Part shown: piece by piece, positions 43,040 to 52,153 of the stretch
How positions within the stretch are numbered: the first letter of the stretch is position 1
Layout of the letters: each line of letters begins with the position of its first letter
NCBI RefSeq assembly: GCF_013407595.1
Contig: NZ_JABEKX010000005.1
Location: 29,529 to 93,528 of the forward strand
Origin: Lacticaseibacillus absianus
Lineage (GTDB): Bacteria > Bacillota > Bacilli > Lactobacillales > Lactobacillaceae
Direction: 5' to 3'
DNA length: 64,000 nucleotides
Position numbers and translations under genes: made by a program
Notes under the pieces: generated by a model
Database searches by the model: none
What the model saw: only the letters and a program-made list of their open reading frames with translations
Told to the model about the DNA's origin: nothing

Positions 43040-43900
43040 GTGGCACATTTGACCAAATTGACAGACACCTACACGTTGAGCAACGGCGTCGAGATCCCGA
43101 TCGTCGGGTTCGGCACCTGGCAGACTCCGGACGGCGACGTCGCCAAGACGAGCGTCGAGGCCGCGCTGGCAGCGGGCTACCGGCATATCGATACCGCCGC
43201 GGCGTATGGCAACGAGGCGAGCGTCGGCGCCGGGATCAAGGCCTCGGGCGTGGCGCGCGAAGACCTTTTTTTGACCACGAAGCTGTGGAACGCCGACCAC
43301 GGCTACGACGCCGCGAAGCAGGCGCTCGACCTTTCGCTGCGCAAGCTCGGGGTCGACTATGTCGATCTCTACCTGATCCACTGGCCGAACCCAGCCAAGT
43401 TCCGCGATCACTGGGAACAGGTCAACGCCGACACCTGGCGAGCGCTGGAAGAGGCCTATAAGGCCGGCAAGGCCCGCGCGATCGGCGTCTCCAACTTCCG
43501 ACCGCATCACCTTGATGCGCTGTTGCGGACCGCGACCATCACGCCGATGGTCAACCAGATCTTCCTCAATCCGTCCGACCTGCAGCCTGAGGTCGTCGCC
43601 TACAACCAGGCACACGGCATCCTGAGCGAAGCTTATAGCCCACTGGGCACCGGGAAGATCTTCGACGTTCCGGCGCTTCAGAAAATGGCGGCGCGCTACG
43701 ACAAGACAGTGGCGCAGCTGGTCCTGCGCTGGTCACTGCAGCATGACTTCCTGCCGTTGCCGAAGTCCGTTCACGAAGACCGGATCCGCGAGAACGCGGC
43801 GCTGTTCGACTTCGAGCTGTCGCACCACGACATGGCGCAGATCGACGCCTTGCACGGGGTGGCCGGCTTGGCCACCGACCCAGACGCGACGAACTGGTAA
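43040..43900 (+). CDS. Aldo/keto reductase
   Basis: 286 residues of the AKR5-like group. Catalytic tetrad Asp51 and Tyr56 (DTAAAYGNE), Lys81 (TTKLWN) and His114 (LIHWP) is complete; the NADPH-binding end (LPKSVHEDRIREN) is present. Reduces small aldehydes or diketones such as methylglyoxal or 2,5-diketogluconate. GTG 43040 has AAAGGAG eight bases before it. An extended -10 TGCTATACT (42995-43003) lies upstream. Single-gene unit. Confidence 0.9.
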   Translation: MAHLTKLTDTYTLSNGVEIPIVGFGTWQTPDGDVAKTSVEAALAAGYRHIDTAAAYGNEASVGAGIKASGVAREDLFLTTKLWNADHGYDAAKQALDLSLRKLGVDYVDLYLIHWPNPAKFRDHWEQVNADTWRALEEAYKAGKARAIGVSNFRPHHLDALLRTATITPMVNQIFLNPSDLQPEVVAYNQAHGILSEAYSPLGTGKIFDVPALQKMAARYDKTVAQLVLRWSLQHDFLPLPKSVHEDRIRENAALFDFELSHHDMAQIDALHGVAGLATDPDATNW

Positions 43901-43909
43901 CGCTAAACG

Positions 43910-43982
43910 AAAACCGCGCTGAACGGTTGGCATGGCACTGCAAGTGAGTAGTGCCGTGACAGCCGTCCAGCGCGGTTTTTTG
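43910..43982 (+). terminator. Branched terminator after the aldo/keto reductase gene
   Basis: AAAACCGCGCTG pairs with CAGCGCGGTTTT; inside, GGCACT/AGTGCC and CGG/CCG stems extend it. T6 follows. Confidence 0.8.
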
Positions 43983-44041
43983 GTGACGAGACACAAGGGC
44001 CGACTGGCGCGCAGGCGTCACGATCGACGCCTGCGCAGCGC

Positions 44042-44236
44042 CTAGTCGGTGAGTGTCACGTACTCTTGGATCAGTGCCAGCTTGCGCGCGTCCGAATCGG
44101 CCCAGGCCAGGCGTTGACGAAAGGCGACCCCGAGGAACTTGTAGGGGCTGTCGTTCAGCGCGCGCTCAACGGTGTGAAGTAGTGCGTCAACGCTTTGTGT
44201 GCCGCGCCGAATCGTTAGATCAGTTTCGGCCATCAT
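44042..44236 (-). CDS. Small hypothetical protein
   Basis: 64 residues, helical, charged, soluble. GGGAGGG sits five bases before the ATG pair at 44236/44233; a GTG at 44242 overlaps the site. No family is recognised. The two-helix look (QSVDALLHTVERALND; ARKLALIQEYVTL) resembles small bacteriocin-immunity-like proteins, but no bacteriocin gene is near, so I do not assign that role. Confidence 0.55.
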   Translation of the reverse strand: MMAETDLTIRRGTQSVDALLHTVERALNDSPYKFLGVAFRQRLAWADSDARKLALIQEYVTLTD

Positions 44237-44388
44237 GATCACCCTCCCATAGTCAACTTGTCGCGTCGAGAGCGGCCGTCTGCCACATGGCCATGTGGTG
44301 GGCCCCAGAAGACAACCCCAGTATAGGCACTTGTGCGAACGCTTTCAACCGGTGCCGGTCGGCTACCCGGCTGGCGCTTACTCGGGCG

Positions 44389-45225
44389 TCATTGGCGGGT
44401 GGTCTGAATGGTGGCGCGGATCCGGGCGAGGACGTCGGCGGAGGCACTGTCGGTCGCGATCGCGGCGAGCACGAACAGCGTGTCCATTAGCGCAAGCTGC
44501 GCGAGCATTGCGTGCAAAGCTTCGGCGCGGTATTCGGTTTCCTCCGCCAAGGCGACAAGCAGTACAGTTGCCAGCTTCGCCAGCGGGGCGCGCGGGGCGC
44601 CAGTGATCACGATCAAGGGGACCCCGTTCTCGTGTAGGACGGTCGCCAGCGCGAGGGCGTCTTGATCCGTACCGGTGTGGGAGACGATGATCGCCGCGTC
44701 AGTCGCGGTCAGCCGGGTCGCCGCCATCAGCTGCATATGGTAGTCCGTCGTGAACGCGACGTTCAGCGGCGTGCGCAGGAACTTGTGGTAACCGTCTTCG
44801 GCGACGAGATTCGAGGCGCCGAGGCCAAACAGCCCGAGTGTTTGGGCTGCCGTGATCAGGTACACCGCGTGGTCCAAGGCGTCGGCGTCGAGCGCAGCGG
44901 CGGTCGCATTGAGTGCGTCGACGTTCAGACCGAAGAGTTTGTGCGCGACCGTCAGCGTGTCGTCGCTGCCGCCGATCTCCTCGAATAGCGGTGGGGCGAC
45001 TGGCGTCTGGGCCAGTGCGACGCGCAGCGCCTGGAAGTTCGGGTAACCCACGGCCTTGGCGAAGCGCGACAAAGTCGCGGTAGAGACCTTAGTGGCGGTC
45101 GCGAGCGCTGAGATCGACATCGTGCTGGCGGCTGTGGCATTGGCCAGCAAATAATCCGCCAATTGCTGTTCTTTGGCGCTGAGTTGCTTGCGGTTGGCTT
45201 GGAGTTGTGCGGCGAATGCTGCCAT
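44389..45225 (-). CDS. MurR/RpiR family regulator, divergent from 6-phosphogluconate dehydrogenase
   Basis: 278 residues. HTH_6 domain (SISALATATKVSTATLSRFAKAVGYPNF) at about 37-65 and SIS domain (about 120-250, with IIVSHTGTDQDALALA). GAAAGAAGG precedes the ATG. Divergent neighbour of the gnd-like gene with a 21-bp palindrome between that gene's -35 and -10, so it most likely represses it and responds to a gluconate-derived phosphosugar. Confidence 0.88.
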   Translation of the reverse strand: MAAFAAQLQANRKQLSAKEQQLADYLLANATAASTMSISALATATKVSTATLSRFAKAVGYPNFQALRVALAQTPVAPPLFEEIGGSDDTLTVAHKLFGLNVDALNATAAALDADALDHAVYLITAAQTLGLFGLGASNLVAEDGYHKFLRTPLNVAFTTDYHMQLMAATRLTATDAAIIVSHTGTDQDALALATVLHENGVPLIVITGAPRAPLAKLATVLLVALAEETEYRAEALHAMLAQLALMDTLFVLAAIATDSASADVLARIRATIQTTRQ

Positions 45226-45297
45226 GGGTGGGCCTTCTTTCGGAGTTTGACTTCAGTATACCACGCGTTGGAATAAAAACTATTTTCACCAACCGTG

Positions 45298-45326
45298 TTG
45301 AAATATGTAAATAATTTACATATACT
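45298..45326 (+). promoter_or_regulatory. gnd promoter with overlapping RpiR operator
   Basis: TTGAAA (45298-45303) and TATACT (45321-45326) are 17 bp apart. The perfect palindrome ATATGTAAA-TAA-TTTACATAT (45303-45323) fills the spacer, so a bound repressor would exclude RNA polymerase. The divergent regulator gene starts 72 bp away. Confidence 0.8.
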
Positions 45327-45353
45327 GGAGGCAAAATCAATGGAGGCAGAGAC

Positions 45354-46253
<900 letters not shown>

Positions 46254-46274
46254 CCGGTCACTTGACAGACATGG

Positions 46275-46307
46275 CGTCAGGCCCCGGTGGCCACGCTGGG
46301 CCTGACG
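46275..46307 (+). terminator. Hairpin after the gnd-like gene
   Basis: CGTCAGGCCC and GGGCCTGACG pair perfectly; no T-run, so termination is uncertain. Confidence 0.5.
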
Positions 46308-46398
46308 AGAAGGGAGTCGCGTCCATCTTGCGGTTGTGGTATCGTAGGTAGGCGAATAACGCGCAGGCGTCAGGCCTGCATGATGGAGGATCGGACTT

Positions 46399-46743
46399 AT
46401 GTATGAAGCAACGAAGCGCCGCCATGTCAGCGAACAGGTCGCGGCGATCTTTCCCCAAACCGTGACGGATCAGATTTTCAGTGTGATCAAGCTGATGAAC
46501 GACGCCGATCAGCTCGTGACTGCGCCGGTCGCGCTGGCGTTTTCTGACGATTACACGGATGATGAGTTATACGCGCTACTGATCCAGGGCAACCTGGCTC
46601 CGGCGCAGGAGTTCCCGATCAGCTACGACGGGGACAAGAGCGCCTTTCTCGGGCACGGCTACATCCTGATCGTGAAGGACAACCCGAAGGCGATCTACAT
46701 CGACTTCAGCAAGGCCAATGACTTGAGCGAATTGAACAAGTGA
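46399..46743 (+). CDS. Conserved hypothetical protein, possibly DUF960-like
   Basis: 114 residues, soluble, beta-rich end. TGGAGGAT precedes the ATG. The shape (basic start ATKRRHVSEQVAAIFP then a helix and a strand-rich half) recalls DUF960, but I am not certain. Stands alone with its own terminator at 46751. Confidence 0.6.
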   Translation: MYEATKRRHVSEQVAAIFPQTVTDQIFSVIKLMNDADQLVTAPVALAFSDDYTDDELYALLIQGNLAPAQEFPISYDGDKSAFLGHGYILIVKDNPKAIYIDFSKANDLSELNK

Positions 46744-46750
46744 TTCGGCA

Positions 46751-46775
46751 GGCAGCCCACGCGGCTGCCTTTTTT
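46751..46775 (+). terminator. Terminator
   Basis: GGCAGCC and GGCTGCC pair around CACGC, followed by T6. Confidence 0.85.
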
Positions 46776-46801
46776 GCTTGGGGGAGAAGTTTCCGCAACC
46801 G

Positions 46802-46852
46802 TTGAACCCGTCGGCCAACTCGTGTACACTGTTATTCGTAATCATTACTGTT
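46802..46852 (+). promoter_or_regulatory. Promoter and Zur-type operator of the zinc ABC genes
   Basis: TTGAAC (46802-46807) and TACACT (46825-46830) are 17 bp apart. TATTCGTAATCATTACTG (46833-46850) follows immediately; it matches the Zur box core CGTAATnATTACG with the last G changed to T. Zinc-loaded Zur would sit over the transcription start. Confidence 0.7.
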
Positions 46853-46864
46853 TTGGGGGCAACT

Positions 46865-47566
46865 ATGGACACACCACTGCTAACCGTCGATCACTTGAGC
46901 TTCGGCTTCCACGATCGGCCACTCTACTCAGACCTCAGCTTCACCCTGGCGCGCGGTTCGATGACGAGCCTGATCGGTGCCAACGGGGTGGGCAAGACGA
47001 CCTTGATCCGCCTGATCATGGGTCAGCTGGCCCCGCAGACCGGGACGATCACGCAAGCCGCGGACATGCGCCTTGGCTACGTCCCGCAGTTTCGCAATAT
47101 CGACCCCGAATACCCGCTGTCGCTGCGCAGCTTCATTCAGCTCAACCAGCGGCGGCACTGGCACCCATGGCATACCACTGGCGAGCAGCGCGAGCTGGAC
47201 GCCGTGATCGCCGAGTGTGGGTTGACCGCGCGTCAGCACCAGCTGCTGGGCAAGGCCAGCGGCGGTGAGAAGCAAAAAGCCTACCTCGCCCAGGCGCTGT
47301 TGACGCGCCCGAACTTCCTGATCCTCGATGAGGCGACCGCAAGCCTCGACATCAACACCAAGACCGAGCTGATGACCTTGGTCCGTGAGCTGAACCGGCA
47401 GCGCGACTTGACGGTGCTGTTCGTCACCCACGACCTGGAGCTGGCGCGCGCCTACACGGACCAGTACCTGCTGCTGACCCCGGCGGGCCATGAACTGCGC
47501 GCGACGACGGAGATGGACGCGGCCCACATGCCCGCCGAGCTGCGGCCGACCGAGGAGGTGCGCTGA
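46865..47566 (+). CDS. Metal (probably zinc) ABC transporter ATP-binding protein
   Basis: 233 residues. Walker A GANGVGKTT, Q-loop, signature ASGGEKQKAYLAQAL and Walker B FLILDEATASLD are intact. Energy subunit of a ZnuC/AdcC-type importer; the Zur-like box upstream supports zinc. GGGGG lies six bases before ATG 46865. Stop and permease start overlap. Confidence 0.87.
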   Translation: MDTPLLTVDHLSFGFHDRPLYSDLSFTLARGSMTSLIGANGVGKTTLIRLIMGQLAPQTGTITQAADMRLGYVPQFRNIDPEYPLSLRSFIQLNQRRHWHPWHTTGEQRELDAVIAECGLTARQHQLLGKASGGEKQKAYLAQALLTRPNFLILDEATASLDINTKTELMTLVRELNRQRDLTVLFVTHDLELARAYTDQYLLLTPAGHELRATTEMDAAHMPAELRPTEEVR

Positions 47567-48357
47567 TGTTTGCTTATGAGTTTATGCAAAATGCCTTCTT
47601 GGCGAGCACCTTCATCGCGCTGACCACCGGCATCGTTGGCGTGTTCGTCACCGCACGGGGGATGTCGTTTCTCGCCCACACACTGTCTGAAATCGGTTTC
47701 GCTGGTGCGGCGTTCGCGGTGTTCGTCGGCATCCGCCCGCTCGATGGGATGCTCCTGACGACGATCTTGAGTAGCGTCACGGTCGGCAAGCTTTCGGTGC
47801 GGGCCAGCCGGCGCGAGGCCTCGATCAGCGCCGTGTCCAGTTTGTTCACCGGGCTCGGGATCTTGTTCTTGGCGCTGTCGGCCAAGAGCTCTAGCTACGC
47901 GACCACGATCCTGTTCGGCAGCATCATTGGGATCTCGCGCGCCGACGTCTGGCAACTGATCGGACTGGCGGCCTCGGTGCTCGTGACCATGAGTCTGGCT
48001 TACCGCGCCTTGGCCTTCGACTCCTTCGATGCCGTTGGTGCGCAGGCACAAGGTCTGCGGCGGAACCTGATCGGGATCTATTTTCTCCTGATCCTCGCAG
48101 TCTCGGTCTCGATCGGGGCGCAGATCGTCGGGAGCCTGCTGGTGTTCATCCTGCTGACCCTACCGCCTTCCGTCGCCAAGTACCTCGGCCGGACCCTACC
48201 GCAGATGCTTGCGATCTCGGTCGGCACCGCGCTGATCGGCGTCTGGGCGGGTCTGGTGCTGGGCTATTACACGAACTGGCCGGTGACGTTCTTCATCGCG
48301 GCGATCGAGTGCGCTTTTTACTTCGGGGCGTTACTGATCCACCGGCGGCGTGATTGA
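47566..48357 (+). CDS. Metal ABC transporter permease
   Basis: 263 residues, ABC-3 family, with about eight membrane helices and the conserved GSLLVFILLTLPPSVAKYL segment. Pairs with the ATPase gene it overlaps. No ZnuA/AdcA solute-binding gene follows, so the binding protein must be encoded elsewhere. Confidence 0.88.
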   Translation: MFAYEFMQNAFLASTFIALTTGIVGVFVTARGMSFLAHTLSEIGFAGAAFAVFVGIRPLDGMLLTTILSSVTVGKLSVRASRREASISAVSSLFTGLGILFLALSAKSSSYATTILFGSIIGISRADVWQLIGLAASVLVTMSLAYRALAFDSFDAVGAQAQGLRRNLIGIYFLLILAVSVSIGAQIVGSLLVFILLTLPPSVAKYLGRTLPQMLAISVGTALIGVWAGLVLGYYTNWPVTFFIAAIECAFYFGALLIHRRRD

Positions 48358-48405
48358 GCACTGGGCGCGTGTGACCCCTGGTTGGTCAGCGCGCATGTGC
48401 GCGAT

Positions 48406-48421
48406 GATTGCCCGGGCAATC
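48406..48421. repeat. 16-bp perfect palindrome
   Basis: GATTGCCCGGGCAATC, just past the permease gene; a second GC-rich inverted piece and T6 (to about 48451) follow, so this area probably ends transcription. No gene is seen in 48358-48590. Confidence 0.5.
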
Positions 48422-48590
48422 ACTCAGATCGCGGTCAACGCGGTCTTTTTTCTACCACTAGTCAAGAGAAAGTTGCTATATTGGGCTTTCTCTTTATGTG
48501 CCGAGTCGCTCAGCCCCAAGGGGCCAAGATACTCGTCTAGGCGGCGTGCACGATTCGCGGTATGCTCGACGTAGAAGAGGAGGGGCGTCC

Positions 48591-49223
48591 ATGACGATGA
48601 TTGGGGAACGAATTCAGCGTGCTCGGCGGGCCGCACCGATGACGCAGCGCGAATTGGCGGTGCTGATGCATGTCTCTCGCCAGACGATCTCGAGCTGGGA
48701 GACCGGCCACAGCTACCCAGACATCTCGAGCCTTGTGATGTTGAGTGAACACCTTCATCTGACCACCGACGCGTTGTTGAAGGAAGATACAGGCCTATTG
48801 ATGCGCTTGCGTGAGCGCGATCAGACGTTGCGACGAGTCCGGCGGATGGGGTGGGTGGCAATGGGTATCGATATGCTGCTAATGGTCGGCTTTGCAGGGA
48901 GTACTTGGCGTTGGTCGGGGTTTGCGCTCGGGGGACGATGGGAAGGCCTCTTGATGGTCGTTCTTGGCCTTAACATCGTCATCATGGCGATGACCAGTCT
49001 GTGGGACTGGCGATTGCACCCGGAGCGGCCACAGTCGGTCACGCCTAGAGCGGCAGGGATTGTGGTCGCTAGCCTGGTTGGCGCGATCAGTCTCGGGTTG
49101 CTCTTGCGCTGGGGGTGTCAATGGGGCTGGTGGAGTATCCCGGCCGGGGCGTTCGGGTGTGCGCTAGTACTGGGCCGACAGGCGGTCAGGGCGAAAGTGA
49201 CTGCCGGCAAGTTGACCAAGTGA
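48591..49223 (+). CDS. Membrane-anchored XRE-type regulator
   Basis: 210 residues. XRE HTH at about 5-60 (TQRELAVLMHVSRQTISSWETGHSYPD), a charged linker, then four hydrophobic helices (about 92-112, 122-140, 155-178, 182-198). GAGGAGGGG precedes ATG 48591. Membrane-bound HTH proteins can sense envelope state, but the target here is not evident. Ends at a strong bidirectional terminator. Confidence 0.78.
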   Translation: MTMIGERIQRARRAAPMTQRELAVLMHVSRQTISSWETGHSYPDISSLVMLSEHLHLTTDALLKEDTGLLMRLRERDQTLRRVRRMGWVAMGIDMLLMVGFAGSTWRWSGFALGGRWEGLLMVVLGLNIVIMAMTSLWDWRLHPERPQSVTPRAAGIVVASLVGAISLGLLLRWGCQWGWWSIPAGAFGCALVLGRQAVRAKVTAGKLTK

Positions 49224-49282
49224 GCGGTTGGCGATCGGTCAACACCGGGCGTTTGACCCGTCACTCGGCTGAGAGCGGCGGG

Positions 49283-49324
49283 CACAATAAAGGACCGTGA
49301 CAAACGTCACGGTCCTTTATTGTG
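49283..49324. terminator. Perfect bidirectional terminator
   Basis: CACAATAAAGGACCGTGAC and its exact complement (19 bp each) flank AAAC. Serves both the XRE gene on plus and the dehydrogenase gene on minus. Confidence 0.85.
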
Positions 49325-49327
49325 CGG

Positions 49328-50185
49328 TCATTCGTAGTTGAGGATCAGCCCTTGCGTGCCGAGCGCGCCGCGCCCGGCGTCGACCATCGCCTGGTAAAGG
49401 GCCTCAGCTTGAGCAGTCGCCGGCAGGGTCAGGCCCATTGCGGTCGCCTCATCCAGTGCGATGCGCAGGTCCTTGAGGAAGTGCTTGGCGAAAAATCCCG
49501 GTGTGTAGTCGCCGGCCAAGATGCGTGGGCCGTAGTTGGTCATGCTCCAGTTGGCCCCAGCCCCGCTGCCGACGGTGGTCAGGACGGCTGATGGGTCCAG
49601 GCCGGCCGCCTTGGCGTACACCAGCATCTCCGTCAGACCGGTCATGGTGCCGGCGATCATGATCTGGTTGGCGAGCTTGGCGTGCTGGCCCGCCCCCGGG
49701 CCGCCGAAGCGGTGCCATGACTGGGCGATCACGGTCAGTAACGGCGCGAGGCGTGCGATCGCTCCGGGCTCTCCGCCGAGCATGACCGTTAACGTTCCGG
49801 ACCGGGCGCCAATGTCTCCGCCGGATACTGGCGCGTCCAGTGCGGTAATGCCGCGGCTCGCCGCGGTCCGGGCGATCGTCTGGGCGAGCCGCGGGGTACT
49901 GGTGGTCATATCGATCAGCAATTGACCGGCGCGGGCGCCGACGAACAAGCCGTCGGCATCGAAGTAGACGTGTTCGACGTCTTGCGGGAAGCCGACCATC
50001 GTGAAGACAAGGTCGCTGACCTCGGCCACGGCACGCGGGCTGGTCGCCCATGTCGCGCCGGCGGTCAAGGCCGCTTCGGCGTGGGCCTGGGTGCGGTTGA
50101 AGACCACGACGGGATAGCCGGCCTTGAGCAGGTTGCGGATGATGCCGGTGCCCATGACCCCGGTCCCGATGAAACCGATCTGCAT
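49328..50185 (-). CDS. NAD(P)-dependent beta-hydroxyacid dehydrogenase
   Basis: 285 residues. N-terminal Rossmann loop IGTGVMGTGIIRNLLKAGYPVVVFNRT (residues 5-30), substrate motif DAPVSGGDIGARSGTLTVMLGG and catalytic Lys in AKLANQIMIAG. Family members are 3-hydroxyisobutyrate dehydrogenases and tartronate-semialdehyde reductases; the exact substrate is unknown. GAAAGGAGCG precedes the ATG. Confidence 0.87.
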   Translation of the reverse strand: MQIGFIGTGVMGTGIIRNLLKAGYPVVVFNRTQAHAEAALTAGATWATSPRAVAEVSDLVFTMVGFPQDVEHVYFDADGLFVGARAGQLLIDMTTSTPRLAQTIARTAASRGITALDAPVSGGDIGARSGTLTVMLGGEPGAIARLAPLLTVIAQSWHRFGGPGAGQHAKLANQIMIAGTMTGLTEMLVYAKAAGLDPSAVLTTVGSGAGANWSMTNYGPRILAGDYTPGFFAKHFLKDLRIALDEATAMGLTLPATAQAEALYQAMVDAGRGALGTQGLILNYE

Positions 50186-50235
50186 TGCGCTCGCTCCTTT
50201 CAGCGTGCTTGTGCCCTAAGCGGTTGCCGGTACAC

Positions 50236-52056
50236 TCAGCGTGTTTCGGCGATCAGGGCCTCCAGCTCATCGAGGCGCTGTTCGAAGACCGCGAAGGCGT
50301 CTTCAAGGTAATCTGGCTGGGTCATGTCGACGCCGGCGGCCTTCATCGTGTCGATCGGGTACTGCGAACTACCAGACTTCAGGTAGCCGAGGTACTTGTC
50401 GACGGCGCCTGGGACCCCAGCGCTGATGCGGCTGGCCAAGGTCGCCGCCGCGGCGAAGCCGGTCGAGTACTGGTAGACGTAGTAGTTCATGTAGAAATGC
50501 GGGATGCGGGCCCACTCTAGCGCGATCTCTGGGTCACGCGCGACGTCTGGCCCGTAGTAGCGCGCGTTCAGGTCGCCGTAGAACTGGGACATGGCCGCAG
50601 CGGTCAGCGGATTGCCTGCGGCGTCTTGCTCGTGGATCCAGTGTTCGAATTCGGCGAACTGGGTCTGGCGGAACACGGTGCCCTTGAAGCCATCGAGATA
50701 GTGGTTCAGGATGTAGGCGCGGACTTTCGGATCGCTTTGAGTCTTCAGAAAATAGTCTGTCAGCAGATTCTCGTTGGACGTCGATGCGATCTCGGCCACG
50801 AAGATCGGGTAATCGCCAGTTTGATACGGCTGATTGTGGCGGGTGTACCACGAGTGGACGCTGTGACCGGTCTCATGGACCAGGGTGAACAGCGCATCGA
50901 GGCCGTCTTGCCAGTTCAGCAGTTCGTACGGCGGGGTGTCGTAGGCGCCGCCAGAGTAGGCCCCTGAGCGCTTGCCTTGGTTCTCGACCACGTCGATGTA
51001 CCGGTTGTCGAAGATCTCATCGACGTGGTCGAGGTAGTCTTCACCCAGCGGGGCGAGGGCTTTTTTGGCCTCGGCCTTGGCTTCGTCGAAGGTGTAGCTC
51101 AATGGAGGCTCGCCGGTCAACGGCGTGTACAGGTCGTACATATGCAGCTCCGGCAAGGCGAGCAGGCGCTTGCGCAACGCAACGTAGCGGTGCAGCAGCG
51201 GGAGGTGGGCGTTGACCTGGGCCAGCAGAGTGTCGAATACGGGCTCTGGGATGTCGTTGTGCGCCATCGCCGCGGCACGCGCAGACGGGTAGTGATGGGC
51301 GCTGGCCAGGAAGTTGTGGCGCTTGGTCTCACCCGCCAACGTCGAGGCGAAGGTGCCTTTGTAATTGCCATAGGCGGCGTAGAGGGCCTTGAAGGCCTGC
51401 TCGCGCACATCGCGGTTGGTCGAGCGCAGCAGCTGACCGTAGACACCGTTGGAAAGCTGGCGCTCGTTGCCCTTGGCGTCCTTAACGGTCCCGAACTTCA
51501 GGTCGGCGTTATTCAGCACGTTGAAGGTCGCACGCGATGAACCCAGCGCGTCGCCGGCAGCCGACAGCAACGACTCTTCGCTGGCGGACAACACATGCGC
51601 GCGGGTCTTCACGATCTTCGCTAAGTTGTGGGCGTAAGGGGTGAGTACGGCGGCATTGGCCTGCCAGTCGCTCAGTGTGTCTGCAGGGATCGCAAGGATC
51701 TCCGGCTCCAGGAAGGCGGTCTGCGCCGAGACTTTGGCCCCCAGCGCGCCGGCCTTCGCCTTGTAGCCCTGGTAGTGGGCATCGGCCGTGTCCTGGTCGC
51801 TCTTCATTGACGCGTACACATAGACGTTCTCGAAGGCACGGAAGGTCGCAAAGACGGCCTCGAGCCCAGCCGCCAAGGCGTCCGCGCTGGCGCCCAGCGT
51901 GCCTTGAAGGCCGGCGGTCGCTTGGGCTTGCGCTTCGACGGCGGCGTAGGCGGCCTCCCAGTCGGCATCGGTGGCAAAGATCTTGGTCAGGTCCCAAGTC
52001 AGGGCTTCAGGGACCGCTTGGCGTTTAGGTAATTGTTGCAAGTCGCTCATCTCCAT
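50236..52056 (-). CDS. pepF: Oligoendopeptidase F
   Basis: 606 residues, typical for PepF (about 600). Zinc motif HETGH (TLVHETGHSVHSWY) with downstream Glu region (FVAEIASTSNENLL), and the M3 family N-terminal helical domain. Hydrolyses 7-17-residue peptides in the cytosol. The start is uncertain: ATG 52056 has only GATGAGAA upstream, and ATG 52050 is almost on a GGAG. Confidence 0.93.
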   Translation of the reverse strand: MEMSDLQQLPKRQAVPEALTWDLTKIFATDADWEAAYAAVEAQAQATAGLQGTLGASADALAAGLEAVFATFRAFENVYVYASMKSDQDTADAHYQGYKAKAGALGAKVSAQTAFLEPEILAIPADTLSDWQANAAVLTPYAHNLAKIVKTRAHVLSASEESLLSAAGDALGSSRATFNVLNNADLKFGTVKDAKGNERQLSNGVYGQLLRSTNRDVREQAFKALYAAYGNYKGTFASTLAGETKRHNFLASAHHYPSARAAAMAHNDIPEPVFDTLLAQVNAHLPLLHRYVALRKRLLALPELHMYDLYTPLTGEPPLSYTFDEAKAEAKKALAPLGEDYLDHVDEIFDNRYIDVVENQGKRSGAYSGGAYDTPPYELLNWQDGLDALFTLVHETGHSVHSWYTRHNQPYQTGDYPIFVAEIASTSNENLLTDYFLKTQSDPKVRAYILNHYLDGFKGTVFRQTQFAEFEHWIHEQDAAGNPLTAAAMSQFYGDLNARYYGPDVARDPEIALEWARIPHFYMNYYVYQYSTGFAAAATLASRISAGVPGAVDKYLGYLKSGSSQYPIDTMKAAGVDMTQPDYLEDAFAVFEQRLDELEALIAETR

Positions 52057-52108
52057 TTTCTCATCGTTGCTTCATAGTTTAACACAGTGGTCGGGTGGGG
52101 ACCAAAAA

Positions 52109-52140
52109 GGTCGGGGCCCACCGCATGGCGGGCCCCGACC
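52109..52140 (-). terminator. brnQ terminator
   Basis: GGTCGGGGCCC and GGGCCCCGACC pair perfectly; on the minus strand T5 follows. Confidence 0.85.
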
Positions 52141-52153
52141 TCGGTGTGGGGCG

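Noticed and set aside
46399..46743. Assigning DUF960 firmly
   Set aside because: The resemblance is by overall pattern only; no diagnostic motif could be confirmed.
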